This document shows, piece by piece, positions 43,044 to 50,482 of a stretch of 50,853 nt of DNA; the stretch's first letter is position 1, and every line of letters starts with the position of its first letter. Source of the stretch: Bordetella parapertussis (lineage in GTDB: Bacteria > Pseudomonadota > Gammaproteobacteria > Burkholderiales > SG8-41); contig CAMDSO010000014.1 in assembly GCA_945906935.1 (NCBI GenBank), forward strand, positions 1 to 50,853. The letters are read 5' to 3'. Both the position numbers and the translations under genes were made by a program. The notes under the pieces were generated by a model. The model did not search any database. It had not been told where the DNA came from and worked only from the letters and a program-made list of their open reading frames with translations.

Positions 43044-43564
43044 TGCTGCAACTTCGCCACCAGGGGCAGGATTTTTTCTTGCAGCGCTTTAGGGGTGACC
43101 GGTCCGATTTGCTTGTAGCGAATCACCCCGGTCTTGTCGATGACAAAGGTTTCCGGCACACCATAGACGCCGTAGTTGATGCCGACCCGACCGTCGCCGT
43201 CAACGATGCTCATCACATACGGATCGCCAAATTGCTGCAACCAGCGCAATGCCTCGGGCCGCTGATCTTTATAGTTCAGACCGACGATGGGCACCACCCT
43301 GGTTTTTGCCAGCTCAACCAGCACCGGATGTTCCTCGCGGCAGGACACGCACCACGAGGCCCAGACATTGAGCAGCCAGACTTTGCCCTGCATGTCCTGT
43401 TTGGTCAGCGATTTGCCCGGTTCGTGCAACTGCACCAGATCAAACGCCGGCGCCGGTTTATCAATAAACGGCGACGGAATTTCACGCGGGTTCAGTCCCA
43501 AACCGATGCCGAGAAAAACCACCAGCACCAAAAAGATTCCGAGTGGCAACGAATACCGGTTCAT
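43040..43564 (-). CDS. ccmG: Thiol:disulfide interchange protein CcmG (DsbE)
   Basis: A 174-residue thioredoxin-like protein with an N-terminal membrane anchor (about 6–25). The active site is WCVSC (71–75), preceded by VWLLNVWAS; the GVYGVPETFVIDKTG stretch has the cis-Pro region and acidic groove typical of CcmG. It supplies reductant to CcmH/apocytochrome in the periplasm. Thirteen bp after ccmF. Confidence 0.95.
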   Translation of the reverse strand: MNRYSLPLGIFLVLVVFLGIGLGLNPREIPSPFIDKPAPAFDLVQLHEPGKSLTKQDMQGKVWLLNVWASWCVSCREEHPVLVELAKTRVVPIVGLNYKDQRPEALRWLQQFGDPYVMSIVDGDGRVGINYGVYGVPETFVIDKTGVIRYKQIGPVTPKALQEKILPLVAKLQQ

Positions 43565-43577
43565 GGCAACACTCCGT

Positions 43578-45560
43578 TCAGGCAGTCACCGCGGGAGCGG
43601 CCACGGTTTCAGCACCGGCCTGCGCCTGACGCGCCAAACGGCGGTAACGGCGGTCACTCAACGCCAAAAACCCACCCAACGCCATGATGATGCAACCGCC
43701 CCAGATCCAGGTGACGAATGGCTTGCGATAGACGCGCACACTCCACGCGCCGTCGCTGACCGGCTCGCCCAGCGACACATAAAGATCACCGAACAGTCCG
43801 GTGGAAATCGCCGCCTCGGTCATCGGCGTGTTCTGCGCGTTGTAGATGCGTTTTTCAGGGTGCATCACGCGCAAGGTCTGCTCATCTTGCAGCACCCTGA
43901 CATTGCCGCGCGCCGCGCGATAATTCGGCCCGGTGATGTTCTCGACCCCCTCGAAACGGAAGGTGTAATCGCCGACCGTCACCGTATCACCGATCGCCAT
44001 GCGTACATCGCGTTCGGTTTCATAGCCCTTGACCAGCGTCACGCCGATAATAAACACCGCCACGCCGCAATGCGCCAGCAGCATGCCGTAGTAGCTACGC
44101 GGTTGACTCGACAACCGCGACCACAGATCGCCGCTGACCGCCGCCAGCCGCAGACGCAGATTGACCACCGCGGTGGTCAATATCCAGAAGGCCAGCAGCA
44201 GGCCGAAGCTAATCATCGGGCTCCACTTGCCCATCGTCAGCGGCAACAACAAGGCGCTCGCCACGCTCACGGCAAAAGCCCATTTCACGCGCACCAGCAA
44301 ATCGGGCAGGCTCGCCTCTTTCCAGCGGGCCATCGGGCCAATGCCCATCAGGAAGAGCGCCGGGGTCATGAGCGGCACAAACACGCTATCGAAGTACGGT
44401 GGGCCGACTGAAATCTTGCCCAGATCCAGCGCATCAAGAAACAACGGGTAGAGGGTGCCAAGCAGCACCGAACCGGCGGCCACCAGCAAAAACACATTAT
44501 TGGTGAGCAGCATCGACTCGCGTGAGACCAATTTGAAGCTACCGCCCAACCCGACCTTGGGCGCGCGCCAGGCAAACAAAGCCAGCGAGCTGCCGATCAC
44601 CACGACGAGGAAGACCAGAATAAAGATGCCGCGACGCGGATCGGTGGCAAACGCATGCACCGAAGTCAGCACACCGGAACGCACCAGAAAAGTACCCATC
44701 AGGCTGAGACTGAAAGCGCAGATCGCCAGCAACACCGTCCAACTCTTAAAGCCGCCGCGTTTTTCCGTCACCGCCAATGAATGTATCAGCGCCGTGCCCA
44801 CCAGCCACGGCATGAAGGACGCGTTCTCGACCGGGTCCCAGAACCACCAGCCGCCCCAGCCCAATTCATAATAGGCCCACCAACTGCCGAGCATGATGCC
44901 TATGGTCAAAAAGCACCACGCCAGCGTCGTCCATGGCCGCGACCAGCGTGCCCATGTCGCATCGAGCTTGCCGCTGATCAGCGCGGCGATGGCAAACGCA
45001 AACGCCACCGAAAATCCGACGTAACCCATATAAAGCATCGGCGGATGTATCACCATGCCCGGGTCTTGCAGCAGCGGGTTCAAATCACGGCCTTCAGCCG
45101 CCGCCGGCAACAAACGCTCGAACGGATTCGAGGTCAACAACAAAAACAGCATAAAGCCGATGCTGACCAAACCCAGCACGCCAATCACACGAGCCACCAT
45201 GGCCGCCGGCAGGTGGCGGCTAAAGACGGTGACGCCGACCGTCCACAGGTTGAGCATCAGCACCCATAACAACAAGGAACCTTCGTGTGAACCCCAAGTC
45301 GCGGCGATCCGGTATTGGATCGGCAGTTGCGAATTCGAATTCGTGGCCACGTTCAAGACCGAGAAATCATTCTGGATGAAAGACCACGCCAGACAACCAA
45401 AGGCGATCGCCACAAAGGTGAACTGGCCTTGCGCCGCCGGCCGCGCAATATCCATCCAAACCGAATTACCGCGGGCGGCGCCGATGATGGGTAAGACACC
45501 CTGCACCACCGCCAGCAGCAGCGCAAGAATCAAAGCAACTTGTCCGATTTCCGGGATCAT
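43578..45560 (-). CDS. ccmF: Haem lyase CcmF
   Basis: A 660-residue membrane protein, normal CcmF size, with about 15 helices. The haem-handling WGGWWFWDP (235–243) motif is followed by VENASFMPWLVGTALIHS; periplasmic His occur in HEGSLLLW (92–99) and in IHPPMLYMGY (171–180). The C-terminal NCCmF-like domain with LFGDLYVSLGEPV is present. It attaches haem to apocytochrome c with CcmH and CcmI. Starts 3 bp after the ccmE stop. Confidence 0.97.
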   Translation of the reverse strand: MIPEIGQVALILALLLAVVQGVLPIIGAARGNSVWMDIARPAAQGQFTFVAIAFGCLAWSFIQNDFSVLNVATNSNSQLPIQYRIAATWGSHEGSLLLWVLMLNLWTVGVTVFSRHLPAAMVARVIGVLGLVSIGFMLFLLLTSNPFERLLPAAAEGRDLNPLLQDPGMVIHPPMLYMGYVGFSVAFAFAIAALISGKLDATWARWSRPWTTLAWCFLTIGIMLGSWWAYYELGWGGWWFWDPVENASFMPWLVGTALIHSLAVTEKRGGFKSWTVLLAICAFSLSLMGTFLVRSGVLTSVHAFATDPRRGIFILVFLVVVIGSSLALFAWRAPKVGLGGSFKLVSRESMLLTNNVFLLVAAGSVLLGTLYPLFLDALDLGKISVGPPYFDSVFVPLMTPALFLMGIGPMARWKEASLPDLLVRVKWAFAVSVASALLLPLTMGKWSPMISFGLLLAFWILTTAVVNLRLRLAAVSGDLWSRLSSQPRSYYGMLLAHCGVAVFIIGVTLVKGYETERDVRMAIGDTVTVGDYTFRFEGVENITGPNYRAARGNVRVLQDEQTLRVMHPEKRIYNAQNTPMTEAAISTGLFGDLYVSLGEPVSDGAWSVRVYRKPFVTWIWGGCIIMALGGFLALSDRRYRRLARQAQAGAETVAAPAVTA

Positions 45561-45563
45561 GAT

Positions 45564-46010
45564 TTATTGCACCACGCTTTTCTGTGCCTTCTGCGCCTGC
45601 TCGATCGCACGCGCTGCATCCGGCGGCATATAGTTCTCGTCGTGCTTGGCCAGCACTTCGGTCGCCAAAAACATACCGCCCGGTCCCAGGCGCCCCTGCG
45701 CCACCACACCCTTGCCCTCTTTGAAGAGGTCCGGAAGGATGCCGGTAAAGGTCACCGGCACCACCTTGGCGGTATCGGTGACGTTGAATTTAACGGTCAA
45801 GCCGTCGTTGGCGCGCACCACGCTGCCCGTTTCCACCATGCCGCCAATGCGGAATGCCTTGCCACGCGGCGCTTCGTTGGCGGCAATCTGGCTAGGGCTA
45901 AAGAAGAACACGAGATTGCTTTGAAACGCGTTCAAGACCAAGGCTGCAGCGCCACCTAGCAGTGCCACGCCGAGCACGATCAGTGTGATGCGTTTATGTC
46001 TGGGCTTCAT
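45564..46010 (-). CDS. ccmE: Cytochrome c-type biogenesis haem chaperone CcmE
   Basis: A 148-residue protein with an N-terminal membrane anchor (about 8–27) and an OB-fold domain ([33 protein letters not shown]). The haem-binding His123 and Tyr127 lie in [10 protein letters not shown]. It carries haem from CcmC to CcmF. It is the first gene of the minus-strand ccmEFGHI half, separated from ccmABCD by inversion. Confidence 0.97.
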   Translation of the reverse strand: MKPRHKRITLIVLGVALLGGAAALVLNAFQSNLVFFFSPSQIAANEAPRGKAFRIGGMVETGSVVRANDGLTVKFNVTDTAKVVPVTFTGILPDLFKEGKGVVAQGRLGPGGMFLATEVLAKHDENYMPPDAARAIEQAQKAQKSVVQ

Positions 46011-46137
46011 GGGGTTTGCACAATCAACTCAAAAATGATTCTTGTTCGAGGTCAATAACTTCCGGCCCGTCGGCGCCGCCGCCGCCGCAGCGCAGAGACA
46101 GCGTCTAGTTTACCGGATTAGGTCTGCACTCAGACGG

Positions 46138-46163
46138 AAAAAAGCCGGCCGAAGCTGGCTTTT
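46138..46163 (-). terminator. Terminator of the small cytochrome c gene
   Basis: On the minus strand AAAA, stem GCCAGC, tetraloop TTCG, stem GCCGGC (one A·C mismatch) and six T. It lies about 18 bp past the TAA of the cytochrome gene and upstream of ccmE, so the two are probably separate transcription units. Confidence 0.75.
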
Positions 46164-46180
46164 CCCAAAGTACAAAACGC

Positions 46181-46474
46181 TTATGTTCCGGCCACTGCGT
46201 AGGCAACCATCGCTTTCAACTCGGCGTCGCTCGCCGCCACTTTCACCGGATACCCCTTGGCTTCTTTGAGCTTGCCGACGTGGGTGGCTTCGGCGTCCTT
46301 GTTGTTCTTGTACTTGGCGGCAACACCCTTGGACGCCGGCCCGACTTTTTTCTTCTCGAGGTCATGACAGTTCATGCAATTTTTCGACTTGGCCAGTTCG
46401 GCGCCAGGCCGGGCGTTGGCTACCCCGGCCAGCAATAACCCAGCAATTCCTATCCACAGCGCGATCGATTTCAT
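46181..46474 (-). CDS. Small periplasmic class I cytochrome c
   Basis: A 97-residue protein with a signal peptide (about 1–21, ending ANARP). The haem site is CMNCH (33–37), and LEKKKVGPASKGVAAKYKNN matches cytochrome c551/c5-like proteins. The usual distal Met loop is not visible: only Met34 and Met near the C-terminus are in the mature protein, and the place where relatives have Met or a His (GGHPK) reads KGYPVKV. Haem axial ligation is therefore uncertain. It probably shuttles electrons in the periplasm. Monocistronic by position. Confidence 0.88.
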   Translation of the reverse strand: MKSIALWIGIAGLLLAGVANARPGAELAKSKNCMNCHDLEKKKVGPASKGVAAKYKNNKDAEATHVGKLKEAKGYPVKVAASDAELKAMVAYAVAGT

Positions 46475-46602
46475 GGCGTCTCCAATACAGTGTTTTGTCA
46501 GAAAAAAACCAAGCTAACAATCTGCGGAACATTGCCCTTATTTAACATTGGGACGAACGACTATTGACGTCGTTATTGCGTTGGATCATTTTTTTCGATC
46601 AC

Positions 46603-46628
46603 GCATGCTCCAGCTGTTTCGAGCATGC
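46603..46628. repeat. Perfect 8-bp inverted repeat GCATGCTC/GAGCATGC
   Basis: The arms GCATGCTC and GAGCATGC are separated by 10 bp (CAGCTGTTTC). No T-run follows on either strand at the right distance, so it is not a terminator; its place between two divergent genes suits a regulator-binding site. Which protein binds is unknown. Confidence 0.45.
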
Positions 46629-46755
46629 TTACAAAATGTAAGAAGGCCCGCTTGAACCGCCAGCAAAGGCCCCTGCCTTGAAGAGGCTTTAACTATCCAG
46701 CGGCGTGAACACCGTAACCAGCGTTTTTGGCTCTTTTATTCAACCCGCCGCTGGC

Positions 46756-46784
46756 TTGCCGCTGCCAGGTCAAGTTGTCATAAT
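46756..46784 (+). promoter_or_regulatory. Sigma-70 type promoter for moaA
   Basis: TTGCCG (46756–46761), spacer of exactly 17 bp, CATAAT (46779–46784). Predicted start near 46791 gives a leader of about 25–35 nt before the first possible moaA start codon. Confidence 0.5.
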
Positions 46785-46813
46785 CTCCAGCCCCCAAGCC
46801 ACTTTGACCGATT

Positions 46814-47863
46814 TTGGAGTCCCTTCTGGATACGTCCGCCCGACCGCCCGCTGCCGATACCACGCGCACCCTCGACACGCTCGGACGTCCGTTGCGCGAC
46901 CTGCGAATTTCGGTGACGGATCGCTGCAACTTTCGTTGCGTCTATTGCATGCCGAAAGCGATTTTTGGCAAGGATTACCAGTTTCTGGAACACCGCGAAC
47001 TGCTGAGCTTCGAAGAAATCACCCGGCTCGCGCGCGTCTTCGTCGCCCATGGCGTCGAAAAGATACGCCTCACAGGCGGCGAACCGCTCGTGCGGCGCAA
47101 CATCGAGAAGTTAATCGAGATGCTGGCGGCGATTCCCGGCATCGACCTGACACTGACCACCAACGGTTCCTTGCTGACCAAAAAGGCCAAGGCATTAAAG
47201 GCGGCCGGCCTTAACCGCATTACGGTCAGCCTCGATTCCCTCGATGACGCAGTCTTCATGAAAATGAATGACGTCGATTTCCCGGTGTCCCGGGTGTTGG
47301 ACGGCATAGACGCCGCCGCTGCTGCGGGGCTCACGCCGCTGAAAATCAATATGGTAGTCAAACGCGGCGTCAATGACCAATCGGTAGCCGCTATGGCACG
47401 GCATTTTCGCGGCAGCGGCCACATTCTGCGCTTCATTGAATACATGGATGTCGGCGACACCAACGGCTGGCGTATGCAAGATGTGGTTACCGCCTCGGAA
47501 ATCGTCAAGCTGATCAGCGCCGAGGCGCCCCTGGAACCGGCCGCTGCGAATTACCCTGGCGAAGTAGCCAAGCGTTGGCGCTATGTCGATGGCAGCGGTG
47601 AAATTGGTGTGATCGCCTCGGTCACCCAGGCCTTCTGCCGGGATTGCACACGCGCGCGCCTGTCCACCGAGGGGCAGCTCTATACCTGCCTGTTCGCCAG
47701 CGAAGGTCATGACTTCAAGACCCTGTTGCGCAATGGCGGCGACGACGCGGCCATCGAGGCACAAATCAAACATGTCTGGCAAGCGCGCGGCGATCGCTAT
47801 TCGGAAATCCGCACCGCCGCCACCGGCGTCAAAAAAGTCGAGATGTCGTATATCGGCGGTTAA
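46814..47863 (+). CDS. moaA: GTP 3',8-cyclase MoaA
   Basis: Radical-SAM enzyme starting molybdopterin synthesis, about 349 residues. The SAM-cluster cysteines are C38, C42, C45 in CNFRCVYC; the second cluster uses [18 protein letters not shown]; the C-terminal Gly-Gly (SYIGG) needed for activity is present. An in-frame stop at 46805 limits the start: TTG at 46814 has no ribosome site, whereas CTG at 46826 has GGAG six bases upstream and would shorten the protein by four residues. There is no ATG. It is followed by a ten-unit repeat, then fdhD and mobA. Confidence 0.95.
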   Translation: MESLLDTSARPPAADTTRTLDTLGRPLRDLRISVTDRCNFRCVYCMPKAIFGKDYQFLEHRELLSFEEITRLARVFVAHGVEKIRLTGGEPLVRRNIEKLIEMLAAIPGIDLTLTTNGSLLTKKAKALKAAGLNRITVSLDSLDDAVFMKMNDVDFPVSRVLDGIDAAAAAGLTPLKINMVVKRGVNDQSVAAMARHFRGSGHILRFIEYMDVGDTNGWRMQDVVTASEIVKLISAEAPLEPAAANYPGEVAKRWRYVDGSGEIGVIASVTQAFCRDCTRARLSTEGQLYTCLFASEGHDFKTLLRNGGDDAAIEAQIKHVWQARGDRYSEIRTAATGVKKVEMSYIGG

Positions 47864-47870
47864 GCGCTGG

Positions 47871-47970
47871 GCAAAACCGTGTAAAACCGTGCAAGACCGT
47901 GCAATACCGTGCAATACCGTGCAATACCGTGCAATACCCTGCAATACCCTGCAAGACCCTGCAAGACCCC
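47871..47970. repeat. Ten tandem units of 10 bp between moaA and fdhD
   Basis: Ten gap-free units of exactly 10 bp. The central ones read GCAATACCGT; outer ones drift to GCAAAACCGT, GTAAAACCGT, GCAAGACCCT and GCAAGACCCC. The array starts 7 bp after the moaA stop and ends about 50 bp before the fdhD ATG, so it would lie in the moaA–fdhD transcript. No spacers, so not a CRISPR array. On the minus strand it gives Cys/Leu-rich reading frames that I regard as meaningless. Confidence 0.92.
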
Positions 47971-48020
47971 AACCGCGCCCATGCGCCAACCACCGTCCCC
48001 CTCCCTGATCGTTGCCCTCC

Positions 48021-48830
48021 ATGACCTACCGCCCGGAACTGACGCAAGCGCGCTGCGCACCGACTTTCACCGTTGAAGCGCGCAATGAACACGGCGAAAT
48101 CGTGCCCACAGAGATCGCCGCCGAACGCCCACTCACGCTCTATGTCGACAAGCGCGAAATCGTCACCCTGATGACGCTGGGCGGCAACCCCGAAGCGCTG
48201 GCCCTGGGTTACCTGCGCAACCAGCGCCTGGTTGAAAACCTCGAAGATATCGTCGCCGTGCACGCCGACTGGGAAGTCGGTGCGGTGGCGGTCACCACAC
48301 GCCACGGCCTGGCGGACCTCGATGGACGCATGGCCAAACGCACCGTCACCACCGGCTGCGGCCAGGGCACGGTGTTCGGAGCGCTGATGGAGGACATCGA
48401 GAACATTCGGTTACGTGACGACGTGAGGCTCGACGAAGCGGTCTACTATCAACTGATCGATAACATCCGCCGCCACGAGACGGTCTACAAACAGGCTGGC
48501 GCGGTGCACGGCTGTGCGCTGGCACAAGGGGCCGAGATTTTGCTCTTCGTCGAGGATGTCGGCCGCCATAACGCGGTGGATGCCATCGCCGGACGCATGT
48601 GGCTCGAGGCAATCGATGGCAGCGACAAGGTGTTCTATACCACCGGCCGCCTCACCTCCGAGATGGTGATCAAGTGCGCGCAGATGCGCATCCCGCTGCT
48701 GGTCTCGCGTTCGGGACTGACGCAAATGGGTCACGATATTGCGACGCGCACTGGCATCACCATGATCGGTCGCGCCAGCGGTAAACATTACCTGCTCTTC
48801 AGCGGCCATCACCGCTTCGTGAAAACATGA
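48021..48830 (+). CDS. fdhD: Formate dehydrogenase accessory sulfurtransferase FdhD
   Basis: A 269-residue protein from the ATG at 48021 (a TTG nine bases earlier is possible). Features: RPLTLYVDKREIVTLMTLGGNPEALALGYL, TVTTGCGQGTVFG with Cys113, GAVHGCALAQG, FVEDVGRHNAVDAIAGRMW and TTGRLTSEMVIKCAQMRIPLLVSRSG. FdhD delivers sulfur from IscS to the molybdenum of formate dehydrogenase. E. coli FdhD has a CxxC pair here; this protein keeps only the first Cys, the second position being Gly. No formate dehydrogenase structural gene is in the window. Confidence 0.94.
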   Translation: MTYRPELTQARCAPTFTVEARNEHGEIVPTEIAAERPLTLYVDKREIVTLMTLGGNPEALALGYLRNQRLVENLEDIVAVHADWEVGAVAVTTRHGLADLDGRMAKRTVTTGCGQGTVFGALMEDIENIRLRDDVRLDEAVYYQLIDNIRRHETVYKQAGAVHGCALAQGAEILLFVEDVGRHNAVDAIAGRMWLEAIDGSDKVFYTTGRLTSEMVIKCAQMRIPLLVSRSGLTQMGHDIATRTGITMIGRASGKHYLLFSGHHRFVKT

Positions 48831-49447
48831 AACCGATAGACGCAGCGACACCACCGCCAACATTGATCACAGGGGTGATTCTGGCCGGCGGCCTCGGCCG
48901 ACGCATGGGGGGCGTAGACAAGGGATTGCGCGCCCTGCACGGGCGGGCGATGGTCGCCGCGGTGATTGACCGCTTCGCACCGCAGGTCGCCGAGCTGCTG
49001 ATCAACGCCAACCAGAACGCCGCCACCTACGCCGCCTTCGGTTACCGCGTGGTTGCCGACGTGATTGGTGGTTACGCCGGTCCTCTCGCCGGTTTGCACG
49101 CCGCGCTCACCGCGGCCACGCATCCGCTGGTCGCCACCGCGCCCTGCGACTCGCCCTTTCTGCCGCTGGATGTGGTGTCGCGGCTCTACACCGCCATGCA
49201 AGCCGAGAGCGCGCAACTGGCGGTCGCTAAAACCGGTGACCAAGCGCATCCGGTGTTTTGTCTGTGCGAGCGCAGCTTGCTGCCGCACCTCAGCGAGTTT
49301 CTGACCGCCGGCGGGCGCAAGATCGACCGCTGGTACGCGAGTTTGAAAATCGTCGAAGTCGGCTTCGATGATGTTGCGGAAGCCTTCAGCAACATCAATT
49401 CGCCGCAGGAATTGGCCGCCTTTGAGCAAACACCGCCCGCACGCTAG
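48827..49447 (+). CDS. mobA: Molybdenum cofactor guanylyltransferase MobA
   Basis: A 206-residue nucleotidyltransferase. LAGGLGRRMGGVDKGLRALHG (about 20–40) is the GTP-binding signature; GGYAGPLAGLHAAL and ATAPCDSPFLPLD (metal-binding Asp) follow. It attaches GMP to molybdopterin for DMSO-reductase-family enzymes such as formate dehydrogenase, in keeping with coupled fdhD; sulfite-oxidase-type SoxC does not need it. The ATG overlaps the fdhD stop by 4 bp. Confidence 0.95.
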   Translation: MKPIDAATPPPTLITGVILAGGLGRRMGGVDKGLRALHGRAMVAAVIDRFAPQVAELLINANQNAATYAAFGYRVVADVIGGYAGPLAGLHAALTAATHPLVATAPCDSPFLPLDVVSRLYTAMQAESAQLAVAKTGDQAHPVFCLCERSLLPHLSEFLTAGGRKIDRWYASLKIVEVGFDDVAEAFSNINSPQELAAFEQTPPAR

Positions 49448-49468
49448 GCAGGCGACATCAGGGTTGCT

Positions 49469-50482
49469 CTAATCTTTAAGCCGCAGGTAATTGAGCGCGC
49501 CCTGCAGCCCGACCTTGGGGTCGGTGACGATGTGGACCGGGTAACGTCGTAATAAATCGGCGAAGCGCCCCTTGTCGACAAACGCGCGCATGAAAGCGCC
49601 GTCATTCATCTTGGCGGCGATTTTGCGCGCAATGCCGCCGGCGATATAAACGCCACCGCGCGCCAGGGTCGCCAGCGCCAGATTGCCGGCAAAGGCGCCG
49701 TAAACAGATACAAACAAATCGAGTGCCGCGACCGCCAAGGGATCGAGTTTTGAAATCGCGAACTCAGAAATCGCCGCGGCCTCGTCCTGTTTCTGCATGG
49801 CCAGGCGCAGCGGTATCGACGGCACAGCACCGCCGTGATCCTGGAGAAAACCAAAAATGCGCAGCAAGCCCGGCCCCGACACGATACGTTCGTACGATAC
49901 GCGGCCAAAGGGTTCGCGCAGCGCGGCGAGCAATGCATCCTGCGTCGCGTCGAGTGGCGCGAAATCGGCATGCCCGGCTTCCGAGGCATGTACGGCGTAG
50001 GCCTGCCCTTGCCAGTTCAACATACACACACCCAGCCCGGTGCCCGCACCAACCACCAGGCGCGTGCCTTGGGGCTGCGGCACTGCACGCTGCAAACTCA
50101 GCACATCATGCTCACCAAGACTGGCGATGCCGTAGCCCACCGCCGCAAAATCATTCAGCAGATGCACCTCCGGAATACGAAAGCGCGCACTGAGGGCCGC
50201 AGCGTCGATGCGCCACGACAGATTGGTCATGCTGCACACACCGGCCTCCACCGGAGCAGCGACCGAAAAACACGCCGCGCTCACAGTCTCTGCGCGTATA
50301 CCGGTCTGCGCAAAGAATTCCTCCAGCAACAATTCAAAACTGGCGTAGGCCCCGCTGGCTAGCAATAATTCCTTGACCCCGCACAGTACGCCGTCGCGTT
50401 CAACCAGCAATTCAAGCAGTGCATTGGTGCCGCCAATATCACCAATCAGCACACAGGTCGGGCGCAACTCATGCAAACTCAT
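49469..50482 (-). CDS. glk: Glucokinase
   Basis: A 337-residue kinase of the proteobacterial glucokinase family. LIGDIGGTNALLELLVERDG (11–30) is the ATP phosphate loop; NDFAAVGYG, GAGTGLGVCML and SEAGHADFAPLD supply the glucose-binding Asn, Asp and Glu/His residues (relatives usually read SEGGH). GGVYIAGGIARKI lies near the C-terminus. It phosphorylates glucose with ATP. The ATG overlaps the stop of the EAL-domain gene upstream (ATGA), so translation of the two is coupled. Confidence 0.94.
   Translation of the reverse strand: MSLHELRPTCVLIGDIGGTNALLELLVERDGVLCGVKELLLASGAYASFELLLEEFFAQTGIRAETVSAACFSVAAPVEAGVCSMTNLSWRIDAAALSARFRIPEVHLLNDFAAVGYGIASLGEHDVLSLQRAVPQPQGTRLVVGAGTGLGVCMLNWQGQAYAVHASEAGHADFAPLDATQDALLAALREPFGRVSYERIVSGPGLLRIFGFLQDHGGAVPSIPLRLAMQKQDEAAAISEFAISKLDPLAVAALDLFVSVYGAFAGNLALATLARGGVYIAGGIARKIAAKMNDGAFMRAFVDKGRFADLLRRYPVHIVTDPKVGLQGALNYLRLKD

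Larger units (their letters stand above)
46475..46813. other. 339-bp intergenic region between a cytochrome c gene and moaA
   Basis: No coding sequence of note. It holds an 8-bp inverted repeat at 46603–46628, a likely moaA promoter at 46756–46784, and a lower-GC stretch (46490–46640) that should carry the promoter of the minus-strand cytochrome gene. No molybdenum-cofactor riboswitch fold could be recognised by eye before moaA. Confidence 0.6.

Noticed and set aside
46603-46628. Intrinsic terminator
   Set aside because: No T-run follows the stem on either strand.
46640-46813. Molybdenum-cofactor riboswitch before moaA
   Set aside because: No conserved core could be recognised, and the likely promoter at 46756 leaves too short a leader.
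47871-47970. CRISPR array or coding Cys-rich peptide on the minus strand
   Set aside because: Ten-bp units without spacers; the peptide reading is a by-product of the repeat and has no start signal or family likeness.
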